Below are positions 44,384 through 54,254 of a stretch of DNA of 64,000 nt, piece by piece. Source of the stretch: Bacillus sp. M6-12 (GTDB taxonomy: Bacteria > Bacillota > Bacilli > Bacillales > DSM-1321); assembly GCF_002860285.1 (NCBI RefSeq), contig NZ_PGVF01000015.1, positions 62,001 through 126,000 on the forward strand, read 5' to 3'. Within the stretch, counting starts at the first letter, position 1, and every line of letters begins with the position of its first letter. Under the pieces are notes generated by a model that worked only from the letters and a program-made list of their open reading frames with translations, was not told the DNA's origin and did no database searches. Position numbers and translations under genes: made by a program.

Positions 44384-45523
44384 TCAGGCTCCTGTATGGG
44401 CGAGCAGCTCTTCATATATAGAAATATACTGCTCTGTAATGATATCAGATCGGAATCGTGCTTTAACCAGCTCGAGTGACGCCTCGGAGAAACGGTTGTG
44501 CATCAAGGTGTCATTAAGCAGCATGATCGCTTTGTCCGCTGCAGATCGAGTATTTCCCAATTCACAGAGAAATCCGGTCTTGCCGTCCACAATAACCTCC
44601 GGAATGCCCCCAACATTTGTGCCAATGCAAGGAACACCGCATGCCATCGCTTCCAAAAGAACCAATCCAAAGCTTTCCTTTTCTGATAACAGCAGCATGA
44701 GGTCGCTGATTGAGTATAATTCTTCCAGATTATCCTGTTTACCGAGAAAAAGGATATTATCTTCCAAGCCTAAGTTTTTCACTTGCCTGCAGATTGCCGA
44801 CATTTCAGGTCCGTCCCCCACTAATAATAGCTTTGCAGCAATCTTTTCTAAAACCAGGGAGAAAGCATCCACTACATCATCAACCCGCTTGACTCCCCTG
44901 AAATTGGACACATGAATGATGACCTTTTCATTGGCTTTAATTCCGAATTGCTCTCTTAAATGCGGGGAATCCGTTTTTCGGTAAACCCTTTCATCGACAA
45001 AATTATATACAGCCTGGATATTTTTATCAGGGGCAATAAGCTCATGGGTCTGCTTTACCAGCGCCTCTGATACAGCCGTTACTGAATCCGATTTCTCAAT
45101 GCCAAACTTTATCACTTCAGTCATAGAAAGATCATAGCCCAGAACCGTGATGTCTGTTCCATGAAGCGTGGTCACGATTTTCACGGAAGTCCCCGACATT
45201 TGCTTGGCAAGAATTGCACAAACCGCATGCGGAATAGCATAGTGAACATGCAATATATCAAGCTTCTCCCGCTTGATAACTTCTGCCATCTTGCTGGCAA
45301 GAGCCAGGTCGTAGGGAGGATATTGAAACACAGAGTACGTACTGACCTCAACCTGGTGGTAAAAGATATTAGGGTACATTTTATTGAGGCGGAATGGCAT
45401 GCTTGAAGAAATGAAATGTATCTCATGACCCTTTTCCGCAAGCAGCTTACCCAATTCCGTTGCTACTACACCTGATCCCCCAACAGTCGGATAACAGGTA
45501 ATGCCTATTTTTAACTTCATCAT
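44384..45523 (-). CDS. bshA: N-acetyl-alpha-D-glucosaminyl L-malate synthase BshA
   Basis: A 379-residue GT4 glycosyltransferase making the first intermediate of bacillithiol from UDP-GlcNAc and L-malate. Two Rossmann halves are visible: [25 protein letters not shown] (about 9-33) and the E-x7-E motif [19 protein letters not shown] (about 281-299). The start overlaps the bshB1 stop (TAATG). With bshB1 it gives two of three bacillithiol steps; bshC is elsewhere. Confidence 0.94.
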   Translation of the reverse strand: MMKLKIGITCYPTVGGSGVVATELGKLLAEKGHEIHFISSSMPFRLNKMYPNIFYHQVEVSTYSVFQYPPYDLALASKMAEVIKREKLDILHVHYAIPHAVCAILAKQMSGTSVKIVTTLHGTDITVLGYDLSMTEVIKFGIEKSDSVTAVSEALVKQTHELIAPDKNIQAVYNFVDERVYRKTDSPHLREQFGIKANEKVIIHVSNFRGVKRVDDVVDAFSLVLEKIAAKLLLVGDGPEMSAICRQVKNLGLEDNILFLGKQDNLEELYSISDLMLLLSEKESFGLVLLEAMACGVPCIGTNVGGIPEVIVDGKTGFLCELGNTRSAADKAIMLLNDTLMHNRFSEASLELVKARFRSDIITEQYISIYEELLAHTGA

Positions 45524-46239
45524 TATTCTCCTAACAGGTCTGACTCAAGAACAATCGGCTTTTTACTGAAAAACCCTTCGGCATAAGCCACCCCAGCCTC
45601 TTTGCCAAACAGCCGCTCCCTTGCTTCTATCGATTCTATGTATCCATGGGTAAGCGGAGTGTCAAGGCTTCCTTCCAGCTTTTGAAACTGACTCGTATAG
45701 GCGTTCAAGCTGGCCAGCTTCTGCTCTATATGCAAGGAAATATCCACTACAAACCCTGGCTGATGGAATCCGTTTATCATATAAAAGTAAAGATTCCTGG
45801 TCCGGTGGGGTTCTTGCCCATTCGCTGTTTCATATTTTTTAATACCAGCTGAAAAAACAGCTTCTTCTACCAATCGCGCACAATTTCCATGATCGGGGTG
45901 ACGGTCAGCTGTATAAGGAGCAAAAATGGCAAAAGGTTTATAAGTCCGGATAACTTCCGTGATTTTTCTTATGTATTCATCTTTCATAAACAGCCCCCGG
46001 TCGGGCAGATTTAAAGTGATTCGCTCCGCAGCCCCAAGGATGCTGGCAGCGGCCTTAGCCTCCGTCACCCTTGTGTCCACATTGCCATTGGATGATAGCT
46101 CCGCTTTAGTCAAATCACAAATAACGATCTTCTTACCTTGAGCCGCGTATTTGGATATCGTGCCTCCCATGCCGATTTCAACATCATCGGCATGGGCGCC
46201 AAACGCCAGTATGTCTGTTTTATAATCCTTTATCTTCAC
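45523..46239 (-). CDS. bshB1: Bacillithiol biosynthesis deacetylase BshB1
   Basis: A 238-residue zinc-dependent LmbE/PIG-L deacetylase that removes acetate from GlcNAc-malate. The metal motif [12 protein letters not shown] (about 16-27; H-x2-D-D) and [18 protein letters not shown] (about 107-124) are intact. A GTG start overlaps the mgsA stop by 4 bp (GTGA), after GGAGGAACACAAAAA. It lies between mgsA and bshA, as in B. subtilis (ypjG). Confidence 0.94.
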   Translation of the reverse strand: MKIKDYKTDILAFGAHADDVEIGMGGTISKYAAQGKKIVICDLTKAELSSNGNVDTRVTEAKAAASILGAAERITLNLPDRGLFMKDEYIRKITEVIRTYKPFAIFAPYTADRHPDHGNCARLVEEAVFSAGIKKYETANGQEPHRTRNLYFYMINGFHQPGFVVDISLHIEQKLASLNAYTSQFQKLEGSLDTPLTHGYIESIEARERLFGKEAGVAYAEGFFSKKPIVLESDLLGE

Positions 46240-46634
46240 TTTTTGTGTTCCTCCACCCAGTCTATTAAGCCGTACTTCATGCCCCGTATCAGCACCTCAG
46301 CCGTGCCCATATTAGTAGCCAGCGGTACAGAATAAACATCGCATAAACGGACGAGGGCAGTAACATCCGGCTCATGGGGCTGGGCTGTAAGTGGATCACG
46401 AAAGAAAATAACCATTTCCATCTCTTTTCTTGCAATCTTGGCACCAATTTCCTGATCCCCGCCAAGCGGTCCTGAGTTAAATCGGTGAACGGGAAGCTTA
46501 GTCGCTTCCATCAGCCGCTTTCCAGTAGTACCTGTTGCATAAAGAGCATGCTCCTTAAAGATATCCTTGTAGGCCGTAACAAACCGTATCAAGTCATCCT
46601 TTTTATCATCATGGGCAATTAAGGCAATGTTCAT
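46236..46634 (-). CDS. mgsA: Methylglyoxal synthase
   Basis: A 132-residue enzyme converting dihydroxyacetone phosphate to methylglyoxal. The N-terminal [12 protein letters not shown] (about 4-15), phosphate loop TGTTGKRL (about 34-42) and [11 protein letters not shown] (about 57-67, with catalytic Asp) are present. It is in a tight run dapB-mgsA-bshB1-bshA, so sugar-stress toxicity and thiol defence are co-encoded. Confidence 0.95.
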   Translation of the reverse strand: MNIALIAHDDKKDDLIRFVTAYKDIFKEHALYATGTTGKRLMEATKLPVHRFNSGPLGGDQEIGAKIARKEMEMVIFFRDPLTAQPHEPDVTALVRLCDVYSVPLATNMGTAEVLIRGMKYGLIDWVEEHKK

Positions 46635-46642
46635 AGTCTCAC

Positions 46643-47443
46643 CTACTCTAATATATTTTCAAGTCCGTACACGAGAACATGAATTTTCATTACGCTTTCG
46701 ACTGCCAGTTTAACTCCTGACATAAAAGAAGCACGATTGAAAGAATCATGGCGCAGGGTCAGGAGCTGTCCGTCTGAACCAAAAATAACCTGCTGATGGG
46801 CAACCAATCCCGGAAGGCGGACACTATGGACCCGCATTCCCTCAATGTCTGCCCCTCGTGCTCCGGCTATTGTTTCTTTTTCGGAATGGTGTCCTTGTGT
46901 TTTCTTTGTTCGGGTTTCTATGATCATATCAGCCGTTTTCACTGCCGTTCCAGATGGAGCATCAAGCTTTTGATCATGATGCATCTCAATGATTTCAACA
47001 TCCGGGAAATACTTAGCTGCCATCTGCGAAAATTTCATCATTAAAATTGCACCTACTGCGAAATTTGGAGCAATGATACAACCCAGCTCTTTCTCAACGG
47101 TAAGAGCTTCAAGCAACTGCAAGTCTTCCTTTGTAAAGCCGGTTGTCCCAACAACCGGACGAACTCCATGATTTAATGCGGCAACCGTATGCTTCATTCC
47201 CACTTCTGGGGTTGTTAAATCAATTAACACATCTGCCCCTACAGCAGAAAGGCATTCGTCAATATCAGCATAAACTGGTGCATCAATGGCTGGAAGGCCA
47301 TCTATATCCTTTACAAGCATCCCGCCATGCTTACGGTCCAGTGCAGCAACCAATTCAAATTCCTTAGTTTCATGGACAAGTTTTACTGCCTCTCTTCCCA
47401 TTCGCCCTCTAGGTCCTGCTACAACAATTCTAATTTTCTCCAT
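46643..47443 (-). CDS. dapB: 4-hydroxy-tetrahydrodipicolinate reductase
   Basis: A 266-residue lysine/dipicolinate-pathway reductase using NAD(P)H. The nucleotide motif [16 protein letters not shown] (about 8-23), ATTGF-like [12 protein letters not shown] (about 98) and the catalytic [15 protein letters not shown] (about 152-166) are conserved. It overlaps the end of ypjD by 14 bp and precedes mgsA by 8 bp. The product feeds both cell wall lysine and spore dipicolinate. Confidence 0.95.
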   Translation of the reverse strand: MEKIRIVVAGPRGRMGREAVKLVHETKEFELVAALDRKHGGMLVKDIDGLPAIDAPVYADIDECLSAVGADVLIDLTTPEVGMKHTVAALNHGVRPVVGTTGFTKEDLQLLEALTVEKELGCIIAPNFAVGAILMMKFSQMAAKYFPDVEIIEMHHDQKLDAPSGTAVKTADMIIETRTKKTQGHHSEKETIAGARGADIEGMRVHSVRLPGLVAHQQVIFGSDGQLLTLRHDSFNRASFMSGVKLAVESVMKIHVLVYGLENILE

Positions 47444-47795
47444 TTTCTTTTCCCCCTGATTCTATCCGTGTCCAGCGATCATGGTCTCTTGTATTAAATT
47501 TATTCATCACACGATCATGAGCTGTCTGCAAATCAATGCCCAGCGAATTGGCAAAGCAGATTAGGACAAACAGCATATCGCCTAATTCCTCTTCTACCGT
47601 GTTTTCCTTCTCACTGTTCTTTTTCGGCTTCTCGCCATAATAATGATTCACTTCCCGAGCAAGCTCTCCCAATTCCTCGCTCATTCGGGCAAGCATGGCC
47701 AGAGGGCTGAAATACCCTTCCTTAAACTGACTTATGTATGCATCCACTTCCTTTTGCAGGTCCTGAACAGTCTTTGCTTCTTCCACTTTAATCAT
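47430..47795 (-). CDS. ypjD: MazG-like nucleotide pyrophosphohydrolase (YpjD)
   Basis: A 121-residue all-alpha NTP pyrophosphohydrolase. The MazG metal motif E-x2-E...E-x2-D is visible as [12 protein letters not shown] and [16 protein letters not shown] (about 38-50 and 68-83). It is the first gene of the dapB-bsh cluster, which starts here. Substrate unknown; homologues hydrolyse dNTPs in vitro. Confidence 0.92.
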   Translation of the reverse strand: MIKVEEAKTVQDLQKEVDAYISQFKEGYFSPLAMLARMSEELGELAREVNHYYGEKPKKNSEKENTVEEELGDMLFVLICFANSLGIDLQTAHDRVMNKFNTRDHDRWTRIESGGKENGEN

Positions 47796-47858
47796 TCCTT
47801 TACCTTTATTCTTACATGTTAGCTAAAACCATCCATGATGACAAATATTTTCGCCGGA

Positions 47859-47887
47859 TTGCCCCTTTACACCCGTTTCGTTATAAT
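47859..47887 (+). promoter_or_regulatory. Sigma-A promoter of ypjC
   Basis: TTGCCC at 47859-47864 and TATAAT at 47882-47887, spacing exactly 17 bp, about 37 bp before the ypjC start. Confidence 0.8.
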
Positions 47888-47923
47888 ATTGGCAAAGAAT
47901 AGAAATTTCCGGGAGGCTCTCGA

Positions 47924-48796
47924 ATGATTTTCGGCTTACGACTGAAAAATATCTTTTTTATCCTATTGGGCGCTGCCATCATGGCTTTTGGGCTGATTCA
48001 CTTCAATGTTCAAAATGATCTGGCTGAAGGCGGCATCACTGGGGTAACCTTAATTTTATATCAATTATGGGATATCAATCCGTCCTATTCCAACCTGCTA
48101 TTGAATATCCCTCTTTTCTTCCTTGGCTGGAAATTCTTTAGCAGATCTTCCTTTCTTTATACAATCATTGGAACAGTTGGACTTTCCATCTGGCTTTGGG
48201 TATTTGAACGTTATCAGCTAAAAGTGCCGCTTCATGATGACCTTATGCTTGTCGCTTTGTTTGCCGGGGGTTTTTTGGGAATCGGTCTGGGTATGATTTT
48301 TCGCTTCGGAGGTACTTCGGGCGGTGTCGATATCATTGCAAGACTTGCCCAGAGTTCCTTCGGGGTGAGCATAGGAAGGACCATGTTTTTATTTGACGCC
48401 CTGGTAATTACCCTTTCGATTTTAACCTATCTAAATGCCCGGGAAGCAATGTATACGCTGGTAGCCGTGTTCATCGGAGCCCGAGTTATTGATTTTATGC
48501 AGGAAGGCGCTTATTCCGCTAGGGGAGCAATGATTATCAGCGAAAAGAATAGTGAAATTGCCGAGAAGGTTATGAAAGAATTAGATCGCGGGGTAACCGT
48601 GCTAAAAGGCTATGGGTCATTTACTAAAACGGAAAGGGAAGTTTTATATTGCGTAGTTGCTAAAAATGAAATAGTCCGTTTAAAAAACGCGATTACATCT
48701 GTCGATCCGCATGCATTCGTTTCAGTAAGTGTAGTACATGATGTGCTTGGGGAAGGATTTACACTTGATGAAGAAAAAAATCCGATCGAAAGATGA
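47924..48796 (+). CDS. ypjC: YitT/DUF161 family membrane protein (YpjC)
   Basis: A 290-residue protein with five to six N-terminal transmembrane helices and a C-terminal cytoplasmic DUF2179 domain (about 205-285, containing MKELDRGVTVLKGYGSFTKTEREVL). DUF2179 is thought to bind a small molecule; the function is unknown. The start follows CCGGGAGGCTCTCGA. It is divergent from ypjD and stands between two terminators. Confidence 0.92.
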   Translation: MIFGLRLKNIFFILLGAAIMAFGLIHFNVQNDLAEGGITGVTLILYQLWDINPSYSNLLLNIPLFFLGWKFFSRSSFLYTIIGTVGLSIWLWVFERYQLKVPLHDDLMLVALFAGGFLGIGLGMIFRFGGTSGGVDIIARLAQSSFGVSIGRTMFLFDALVITLSILTYLNAREAMYTLVAVFIGARVIDFMQEGAYSARGAMIISEKNSEIAEKVMKELDRGVTVLKGYGSFTKTEREVLYCVVAKNEIVRLKNAITSVDPHAFVSVSVVHDVLGEGFTLDEEKNPIER

Positions 48797-48813
48797 TTCT
48801 TTGCTGTTAAAAT

Positions 48814-48843
48814 CTGAGCAGCGGTATCATCGCTGCTCATTTT
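48814..48843 (+). terminator. Terminator of ypjC
   Basis: TGAGCAGCG and CGCTGCTCA form a perfect stem, followed by TTTTATG. Confidence 0.85.
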
Positions 48844-48872
48844 ATGTGTGGAGATCACAGACTGCCAAATGA

Positions 48873-48910
48873 AAACAGCCCTTCCATAACCTAGCCGGAA
48901 GGGCTGTTTA
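48873..48910 (-). terminator. Terminator of the YugP-like gene
   Basis: AAACAGCCCTTCC and GGAAGGGCTGTTT form a 13-bp perfect stem; on the minus strand it is followed by TTTCATTT. Confidence 0.85.
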
Positions 48911-48926
48911 AATAGTAATATAACCA

Positions 48927-49604
48927 TTAATCGTTTCTTGTCATCCCTGTGTAAATCAGAATTAACCGTACCAATTCAAGTACCGCTACAGCGGCAGCAG
49001 CTACATAAGTCATGGCAGCAGCATTTAACACTTTCCGGGTTTCACGCTCTTCATCATTCCTGATAATTCCAAGAGAAACAACCTGATCCATCGCTCTGTT
49101 TGAAGCATTGAATTCTACCGGTAACGTTATCACCTGGAAGACGACTGCAGCAGCCATGAACAGGATACCAATAAGCAATAAGCCGGAAAGCTGAGCGAAT
49201 ATCCCAATCATGATCAATACCCAGGAAAGATTGGAGCCAAGGTTTGCTACAGGAACTAACGCGTGGCGAAAACGCAGAAAGGCGTAATCCTGCTGATCCT
49301 GGATGGCATGGCCTACCTCATGCGCCGCAATTGCAGAGCTTGCCAATGAATAGCCATGAAAGTTACCTGAAGACAGGCGAACCGTTTTAGAACGGGGATC
49401 ATAATGATCGCTTAAAACACCACGGGTTTCTTCAACTGTAACGTTATAGAGGCCGTTTTGATCAAGAATTTGCCTGGCTACCTGAGCCCCAGACATCCTT
49501 GAAGAAGAAGGAACTTTCGAATACTTTTTATAAGCGCTCTTTACTTTCATTTGTGCATATAATGGTACCAGGATGATGATCGCAAAATAAATAATGTATG
49601 TCAT
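48927..49604 (-). CDS. YugP-family zinc metallopeptidase (membrane)
   Basis: A 225-residue membrane protein. An N-terminal helix precedes the zinc site HEVGHAIQDQ (HExxH, about residue 97) and two or three further helices at the C-terminus. Members are often annotated neutral zinc metallopeptidase (YugP) with unclear substrates. The ATG at 49604 follows ATGGAGGGAACA. B. subtilis yugP maps elsewhere, so its presence inside the ypjC-ypjB interval is a local difference. Confidence 0.9.
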   Translation of the reverse strand: MTYIIYFAIIILVPLYAQMKVKSAYKKYSKVPSSSRMSGAQVARQILDQNGLYNVTVEETRGVLSDHYDPRSKTVRLSSGNFHGYSLASSAIAAHEVGHAIQDQQDYAFLRFRHALVPVANLGSNLSWVLIMIGIFAQLSGLLLIGILFMAAAVVFQVITLPVEFNASNRAMDQVVSLGIIRNDEERETRKVLNAAAMTYVAAAAVAVLELVRLILIYTGMTRND

Positions 49605-49661
49605 TGTTCCCTCCATAATAATACGTCTTACATTTATTTTAAGAAGTTTGTGCCGTAAGTG

Positions 49662-50453
49662 TCAATCATTCTGACCTTTGCTAGGCTTTTGCTTCTCTTT
49701 ATCCCCTTTATACTTTCTCCAACCCACATAGGATAATGTAGAAATAATAATGCTGCCAGTCGTAAAAATAACCCACCATAACGAAGGATCTGTTTCATCC
49801 TCGGTCATTTCATCAAATATTGAAGCCAAATCGTCATGAAGCTCGTCAAGCTCCTTTTGACTTGCTTTTTCGGAAAATACCTGCGGGCGGTATTGATTAA
49901 TAAAGCTTAGCCTTGCATCTAACTTTTGTACCCTCTCTGGGTCCAAATCAATCTTAAGGCTAGGCTGGATAATATCGTATTGCGCTAACAGCTGATCCAG
50001 CTGGTTTTCGAACTGCTGGGAGTCCTTGGATAATACTGCATCCTTTGCTTGGCTAAAAGTTCCCATAATCTGATCTTCCATAGACGTCCATAAAGGCTGG
50101 TGAGTCGACTGCACAGCATCCATCACGAGCCGGAATTTTGTAATGGAATTAATTTTTTCTTTATCGTCCTGTCCGGAATCCTTTACGGCCTTTACTGCAT
50201 CATTGTGGGCTACAGTAATAATCCGAAGCTCGTCCATGCTAAAAAGCTTCTCCTCGCCTGTTGCCTCCAAAAACTTCTCTGAAAAATAAGTCAGCATCTT
50301 TGCTGAGTCATCATAGCGGTGCAGTCTTGCTAATTGCAATGCTTCATCTGATATGTCATCGAGCTTTCCCAAACTAGCAGAGGATTGGGCATAAACGGCA
50401 AACATCGGTACAGACATAACGGCAATAAATAGCAATAGAATCTTTTTAAGCAT
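49662..50453 (-). CDS. ypjB: Sporulation protein YpjB
   Basis: A 263-residue membrane-anchored protein with a signal peptide (about 1-22, ending VYAQ), a long helical extracytoplasmic domain and a C-terminal transmembrane helix (about 222-245) followed by a basic tail. The family is restricted to spore formers and linked to sporulation. The orientation and place next to ypjA match B. subtilis. Confidence 0.9.
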   Translation of the reverse strand: MLKKILLLFIAVMSVPMFAVYAQSSASLGKLDDISDEALQLARLHRYDDSAKMLTYFSEKFLEATGEEKLFSMDELRIITVAHNDAVKAVKDSGQDDKEKINSITKFRLVMDAVQSTHQPLWTSMEDQIMGTFSQAKDAVLSKDSQQFENQLDQLLAQYDIIQPSLKIDLDPERVQKLDARLSFINQYRPQVFSEKASQKELDELHDDLASIFDEMTEDETDPSLWWVIFTTGSIIISTLSYVGWRKYKGDKEKQKPSKGQND

Positions 50454-50549
50454 ACAACTTGTCCCTCCTCATTACTCTATTAAAACTGTATGAGTAATAA
50501 GGAAAGAGTAGACCATCCGAACGATAATTTTTGTAAAGTCCTATATCTT

Positions 50550-51140
50550 CTATAGAGACAAGGTAAATCTGTTCTTCCTTATACCGAACCAATAAGCGAT
50601 AAAGATAGAAAGTATGCTCAGCCAGAACGTAAAATAGCCGATTTCAGGCAAAAACTGCATCAGATCACTGTAACGAGGCATCATTTCAAATACATAATCT
50701 ATAATATCATTGTGTACAGTCCAAACTCCTGCAGCTGCCAAATGCCATGTCTTTATCCGATAAAACGGGGAATAAAGGATTCCTTGAACTGCCATAGCAA
50801 AATGAGACGCCATTAGCATATAGCCTGTCCAAGCAAGATACCCGGTGGTATAGAGAGTAAGGATATTCATGATAACAGCCCAGATGCCGTACTTAAAGAG
50901 AGTAATAATGGCTAGAGCCTCGATCAGACCCCAATTCCTTTTTAATAAAAAGGCGATAATAACAAATACAAAAAAGAGGCTTGCAGTCGGGCTATCGGGA
51001 ACAAAAATCAAGAAAATATCTGGAGTAATGCTTAATTGCGAGCCATACCAATAATACCCATAAATCGTTCCTAGAATGTTAATTATTAAAAGCAGGAAAA
51101 GAAAACTTCTGTTTGAAAGAACACTGTATAAATATTGCAT
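50550..51140 (-). CDS. ypjA: DUF1405 membrane protein (YpjA)
   Basis: A 196-residue membrane protein with about six hydrophobic helices. The segment NILGTIYGYYWYGSQL and the loop PDSPTASLFFV (about residue 48) are typical of DUF1405. Function unknown. It lies immediately before (upstream of) qcrCBA in gene order, as in B. subtilis. Confidence 0.9.
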   Translation of the reverse strand: MQYLYSVLSNRSFLFLLLIINILGTIYGYYWYGSQLSITPDIFLIFVPDSPTASLFFVFVIIAFLLKRNWGLIEALAIITLFKYGIWAVIMNILTLYTTGYLAWTGYMLMASHFAMAVQGILYSPFYRIKTWHLAAAGVWTVHNDIIDYVFEMMPRYSDLMQFLPEIGYFTFWLSILSIFIAYWFGIRKNRFTLSL

Positions 51141-51340
51141 GAAGACCCTCTTTCTTGGATTGGAAAATTTAAACCTTTGTTTATCCGGAACCTCTTATGG
51201 TTCCATTTTACCTTGAAATCCCTCAAAATCCAAGGTTTTCCAAGACCATTGAAACGTTTTATCCTGACTATTACTTCTGTGCGCAGGCGCCCATTATTCT
51301 ATGAAATAGGAAGGAATGAGTTCAACTCTATCATAAAGCG

Positions 51341-51370
51341 AAAAAAACTGACGAACGAATCGTCAGTTTC
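51341..51370 (-). terminator. Terminator of the qcrABC operon
   Basis: On the minus strand AAACTGACGA-TTCG-TTCGTCAGTTT is followed by TTTTTCGC, just past the qcrC stop. Confidence 0.9.
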
Positions 51371-51380
51371 ATCAATCTTA

Positions 51381-52154
51381 TTATTTACTTTTTGCTGTAG
51401 AAATAAATTCAGCCAGCTGCTTAAGTTCTTCATCAGTACCTTTGAAGATACCTGCCGGCATGCCGCCTTTACCTTCTTTAGCAATTTTCGCTACTTCTTC
51501 AGGCTTTAGGTTTTTGTCAACTAAAGCAACTCCGCCTGCTCCACCTGAAAGTTCTGCCCCGTGGCAGCCAATGCAGCCTTGAGCTTCATAAACTTTATAG
51601 CCAGGGCTTTCTTTATCAACTGCAGATTCAGCAACAATTTTACCTTGAGCTTTTGCAGCTTCCCAGTCATGCGTTGCAACAGACTGCCAAGTGAGGAAGA
51701 ATGTTGCAGCAAGTGCCAGCAGCATAAATCCTGTGGCAAAAGGTCTCTTTGAAGGCCTGCGTTCAGGACCGCGGTCAATGAACGGTGCAAGCAATAGACC
51801 ACCGAATGCCAAGCCTGGTATTACCATGGCTCCGATTACGTTATAAGGACCAGAAGCATACGAATATTTTAATAGTTGGTACAGGAATAAGAAATACCAG
51901 TCAGGAAGCGGAATATACCCTGTATCAGTAGGATCAGCTACCCTCTCCAGCGGAGACGGATGAGCAATTGTCAAACATAAGTAACCTACTAAAAACACCG
52001 CTCCAACCATCCATTCCTTCAAAAGAAAATTTGGCCAGAAAGCTTCTGTTTTCCCTGGATATTCCGAGTAATCCTTAGGAATATTGGGCTTTCGTTCTGA
52101 TGGAGCCGGAACACGAGAATCCCCAACGAACTTCATACCTTTTCCACGATGCAT
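51381..52154 (-). CDS. qcrC: Menaquinol:cytochrome c reductase, cytochrome b/c subunit (QcrC)
   Basis: A 257-residue fusion of the subunit IV part of cytochrome b (membrane helices about 45-150, PLPDWYFLFLYQLLK motif) with a C-terminal cytochrome c domain carrying one haem motif CIGCH (about residue 195) and an axial Met in GMPAGIF. This is the Bacillus bc complex layout. It is the last gene of qcrA-qcrB-qcrC. It delivers electrons to cytochrome c for oxidases such as the one at 4633. Confidence 0.95.
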   Translation of the reverse strand: MHRGKGMKFVGDSRVPAPSERKPNIPKDYSEYPGKTEAFWPNFLLKEWMVGAVFLVGYLCLTIAHPSPLERVADPTDTGYIPLPDWYFLFLYQLLKYSYASGPYNVIGAMVIPGLAFGGLLLAPFIDRGPERRPSKRPFATGFMLLALAATFFLTWQSVATHDWEAAKAQGKIVAESAVDKESPGYKVYEAQGCIGCHGAELSGGAGGVALVDKNLKPEEVAKIAKEGKGGMPAGIFKGTDEELKQLAEFISTAKSK

Positions 52155-52201
52155 TGAAAAATCCCCCTCCTTTTTGAAAAGGTTATAGTATTTACGAGAT
52201 T

Positions 52202-52876
52202 TTATAGAGGGCCAGAAATACCCTGTTTACGGATCATCAGGAAGTGAGCCCCCATTAGTCCAAGAAGCGCTGCAGGAAGGAAGAAGACATGGATCGCGAA
52301 GAAACGAGTCAATGTCTGTGCCCCAACGATTGTTGGATCACCTGCAAGCAAGGTTTTGACAGCTGTACCGATAAACGGTACCGATTCAGCGATTTGAAGG
52401 CCTACGCGTGTTGCGAATAGCGCTTTCATATCCCAAGGCAATAAGTAACCAGTGAAACCTAGACCTAGCATAACAAAGAAAATTAATACTCCAACTACCC
52501 AGTTAAGTTCACGTGGTTTTTTATACGCACCTTGGAAGAATACGCGCAATGTATGTAAGAACAGCATAACAATTACTAAGCTTGCTCCCCAGTGATGCAT
52601 TCCCCTTACAATTTGACCGAATGCGACTTGATTCTGCAAATAATACACGGACTCCCAGGCGTTTTTGATATCAGGCACATAATACATTGTAAGGAACATA
52701 CCCGATAAAATCTGGATAACCGTTACGAAGAAGGTTAAACCTCCAAAGCAGTATACAAAGGCAGAAAAATGATGCGCAGGGTTTACGTGTTCGGGAACCT
52801 CGTGGTCTGCAATATCTCTCCACAAAGGCGTAATGTCTAAACGCTCGTCAACCCAGTCATAAATCTTGTTTAACAA
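52202..52876 (-). CDS. qcrB: Menaquinol:cytochrome c reductase, cytochrome b subunit (QcrB)
   Basis: A 224-residue cytochrome b6-type protein with four membrane helices. Four haem histidines are visible: HHWGASLVIVMLFLHTLRVFF (about 94-114) and FFAIHVFFLPAALLGLMGAHF (about 188-208), 14 residues apart in each pair. It follows qcrA by 3 bp. A cysteine for the covalently linked extra haem is not obvious in the usual position near the N-terminus; FVYCF (about 41) is a candidate. Confidence 0.95.
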   Translation of the reverse strand: MLNKIYDWVDERLDITPLWRDIADHEVPEHVNPAHHFSAFVYCFGGLTFFVTVIQILSGMFLTMYYVPDIKNAWESVYYLQNQVAFGQIVRGMHHWGASLVIVMLFLHTLRVFFQGAYKKPRELNWVVGVLIFFVMLGLGFTGYLLPWDMKALFATRVGLQIAESVPFIGTAVKTLLAGDPTIVGAQTLTRFFAIHVFFLPAALLGLMGAHFLMIRKQGISGPL

Positions 52877-52879
52877 TTA

Positions 52880-53386
52880 TTACGCCCCCTTATGCGGCTT
52901 TACTGCACCCAAGTAAAGAATTCCGTCTTTTGTTTTATGCTCGTACACATCCAGTCCAGCCAACGGCGGTGTACCCGGCACGTTCGCTCCGTCTTTCGTG
53001 TATAGACCGTAGTGGCACGGACAGAAGAAGTGATTAGGATTCGACTTATCTGTGTTCCATGCAACGGCACAGCCCAAGTGTTTACATACCGGTGATAATG
53101 CGACGACCTCGCCCTTATCATCCTTATAAACCCATGCTGTTTTTGTTTCTTCAGATTCGTACCACGCATCTACCTGCTTAACAGTAAAATCGACACGTTT
53201 TGGTTCGTCAGTTAAATCATCCACTTTTTGTTTCGTAGCAACATAGTCGCCGCCTTCAGAAGCCTTAAGTACAGGATCCACTGCAAACCTTACCATTGGC
53301 ATTAACATGCCTGCCGCCATAAATCCGCCTACACCTGTGAGTGTATAGCTCAGGAATTGACGTCTTGAAACCCGATGCTTGCTCAT
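52880..53386 (-). CDS. qcrA: Menaquinol:cytochrome c reductase, Rieske iron-sulphur subunit (QcrA)
   Basis: A 168-residue Rieske protein. A twin-arginine-like start (RRQFLSYTLTG, about 7-17) precedes a membrane anchor, and the [2Fe-2S] ligands lie in CKHLGC (about 100) and CPCHYG (about 120). The ATG at 53386 follows GAGGGGGGAAAAGC; the longer frame to 53443 has no site. It leads the operon. Confidence 0.95.
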   Translation of the reverse strand: MSKHRVSRRQFLSYTLTGVGGFMAAGMLMPMVRFAVDPVLKASEGGDYVATKQKVDDLTDEPKRVDFTVKQVDAWYESEETKTAWVYKDDKGEVVALSPVCKHLGCAVAWNTDKSNPNHFFCPCHYGLYTKDGANVPGTPPLAGLDVYEHKTKDGILYLGAVKPHKGA

Positions 53387-53565
53387 GCTTTTCCCCCCTC
53401 TATCACTATAATGAGCCCAAGCGGACCAATCAAATAGCAACACTATAAAACTAGGACATTACAATGATATATCAATAATTTGCCAAGGTCAATAATCAGT
53501 TAAATTTAAAAGATGTCAACAATGTGTCCAATTTAAAGGAAATGTATGCGTTTTTATTTAAATTA

Positions 53566-54024
53566 TCATTCATGCCATTTTCGGGTAAAAATCGCTAGCA
53601 CCTGCCGTACTTGATCATCGATCATCGGTTTCTTATGTTTTTCTTCCAAATGCTCGAGCGGTATCGAAGGAATCCAGATCAAAGAGCCTTCCAGCTCCTG
53701 CTCATTTTCCTTCCATTCACTGTCCGAGGTTATGTAAAAGACATGGGCGAATCCTTGCTCTTTTAGCTCGCGGGCCCAGCCAGCTGCCAGCTCCAATCTT
53801 TTTTCTTCATCCAATGCGGATAAATAGGCCAGCTGCGGCAGCAGCATAATCCGGCCTTTAAATTGCCGTTCAATTTCCACTGTTAAAATGTCAGTAAAGT
53901 CTTTCATGGATGCTGATTGTTTCATATTTTCGGCAAAACTAACCGGCACAAGCGGGATTAAGGCCGTGTCAACATATTCCTTTGCCTGAAGATACATATC
54001 CATATCATTTGGCGTCCATTTCAT
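53566..54024 (-). CDS. ypiF: DUF2487 family protein (YpiF)
   Basis: A 152-residue soluble protein of the Bacillaceae YpiF/DUF2487 family, function unknown. Conserved parts: KWTPNDMDMYLQAKEYVDTALIPLVPV at the start, and the VRQVLAIFTRKW end. It sits before qcrA in transcription order, as in B. subtilis. Confidence 0.88.
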   Translation of the reverse strand: MKWTPNDMDMYLQAKEYVDTALIPLVPVSFAENMKQSASMKDFTDILTVEIERQFKGRIMLLPQLAYLSALDEEKRLELAAGWARELKEQGFAHVFYITSDSEWKENEQELEGSLIWIPSIPLEHLEEKHKKPMIDDQVRQVLAIFTRKWHE

Positions 54025-54190
54025 GCTATCACTCCTAGTATGTCAGTCTACTCATTTATCTATCTTAGCACTTTTTAATAGAGTTGTGTGCAGGACATTA
54101 TTTTATAAAATTAATACACTCATAGACCCCATTAAACCCTGACCTGCTGTATTCTTTATCCTGCTCTTATTGCTAATAGTTTCAGCCAAT

Positions 54191-54223
54191 AAAAAAACGC
54201 ACCCTCGATTTACTCAGGTGCGC
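54191..54223 (-). terminator. Terminator of the ypiA-ypiB unit
   Basis: On the minus strand CGCACC-loop-GGGTGCG is followed by TTTTTTT, about 30 bp past the ypiB stop. Confidence 0.85.
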
Positions 54224-54254
54224 GATACTCAATTAAATATGGAAATCAGTTACT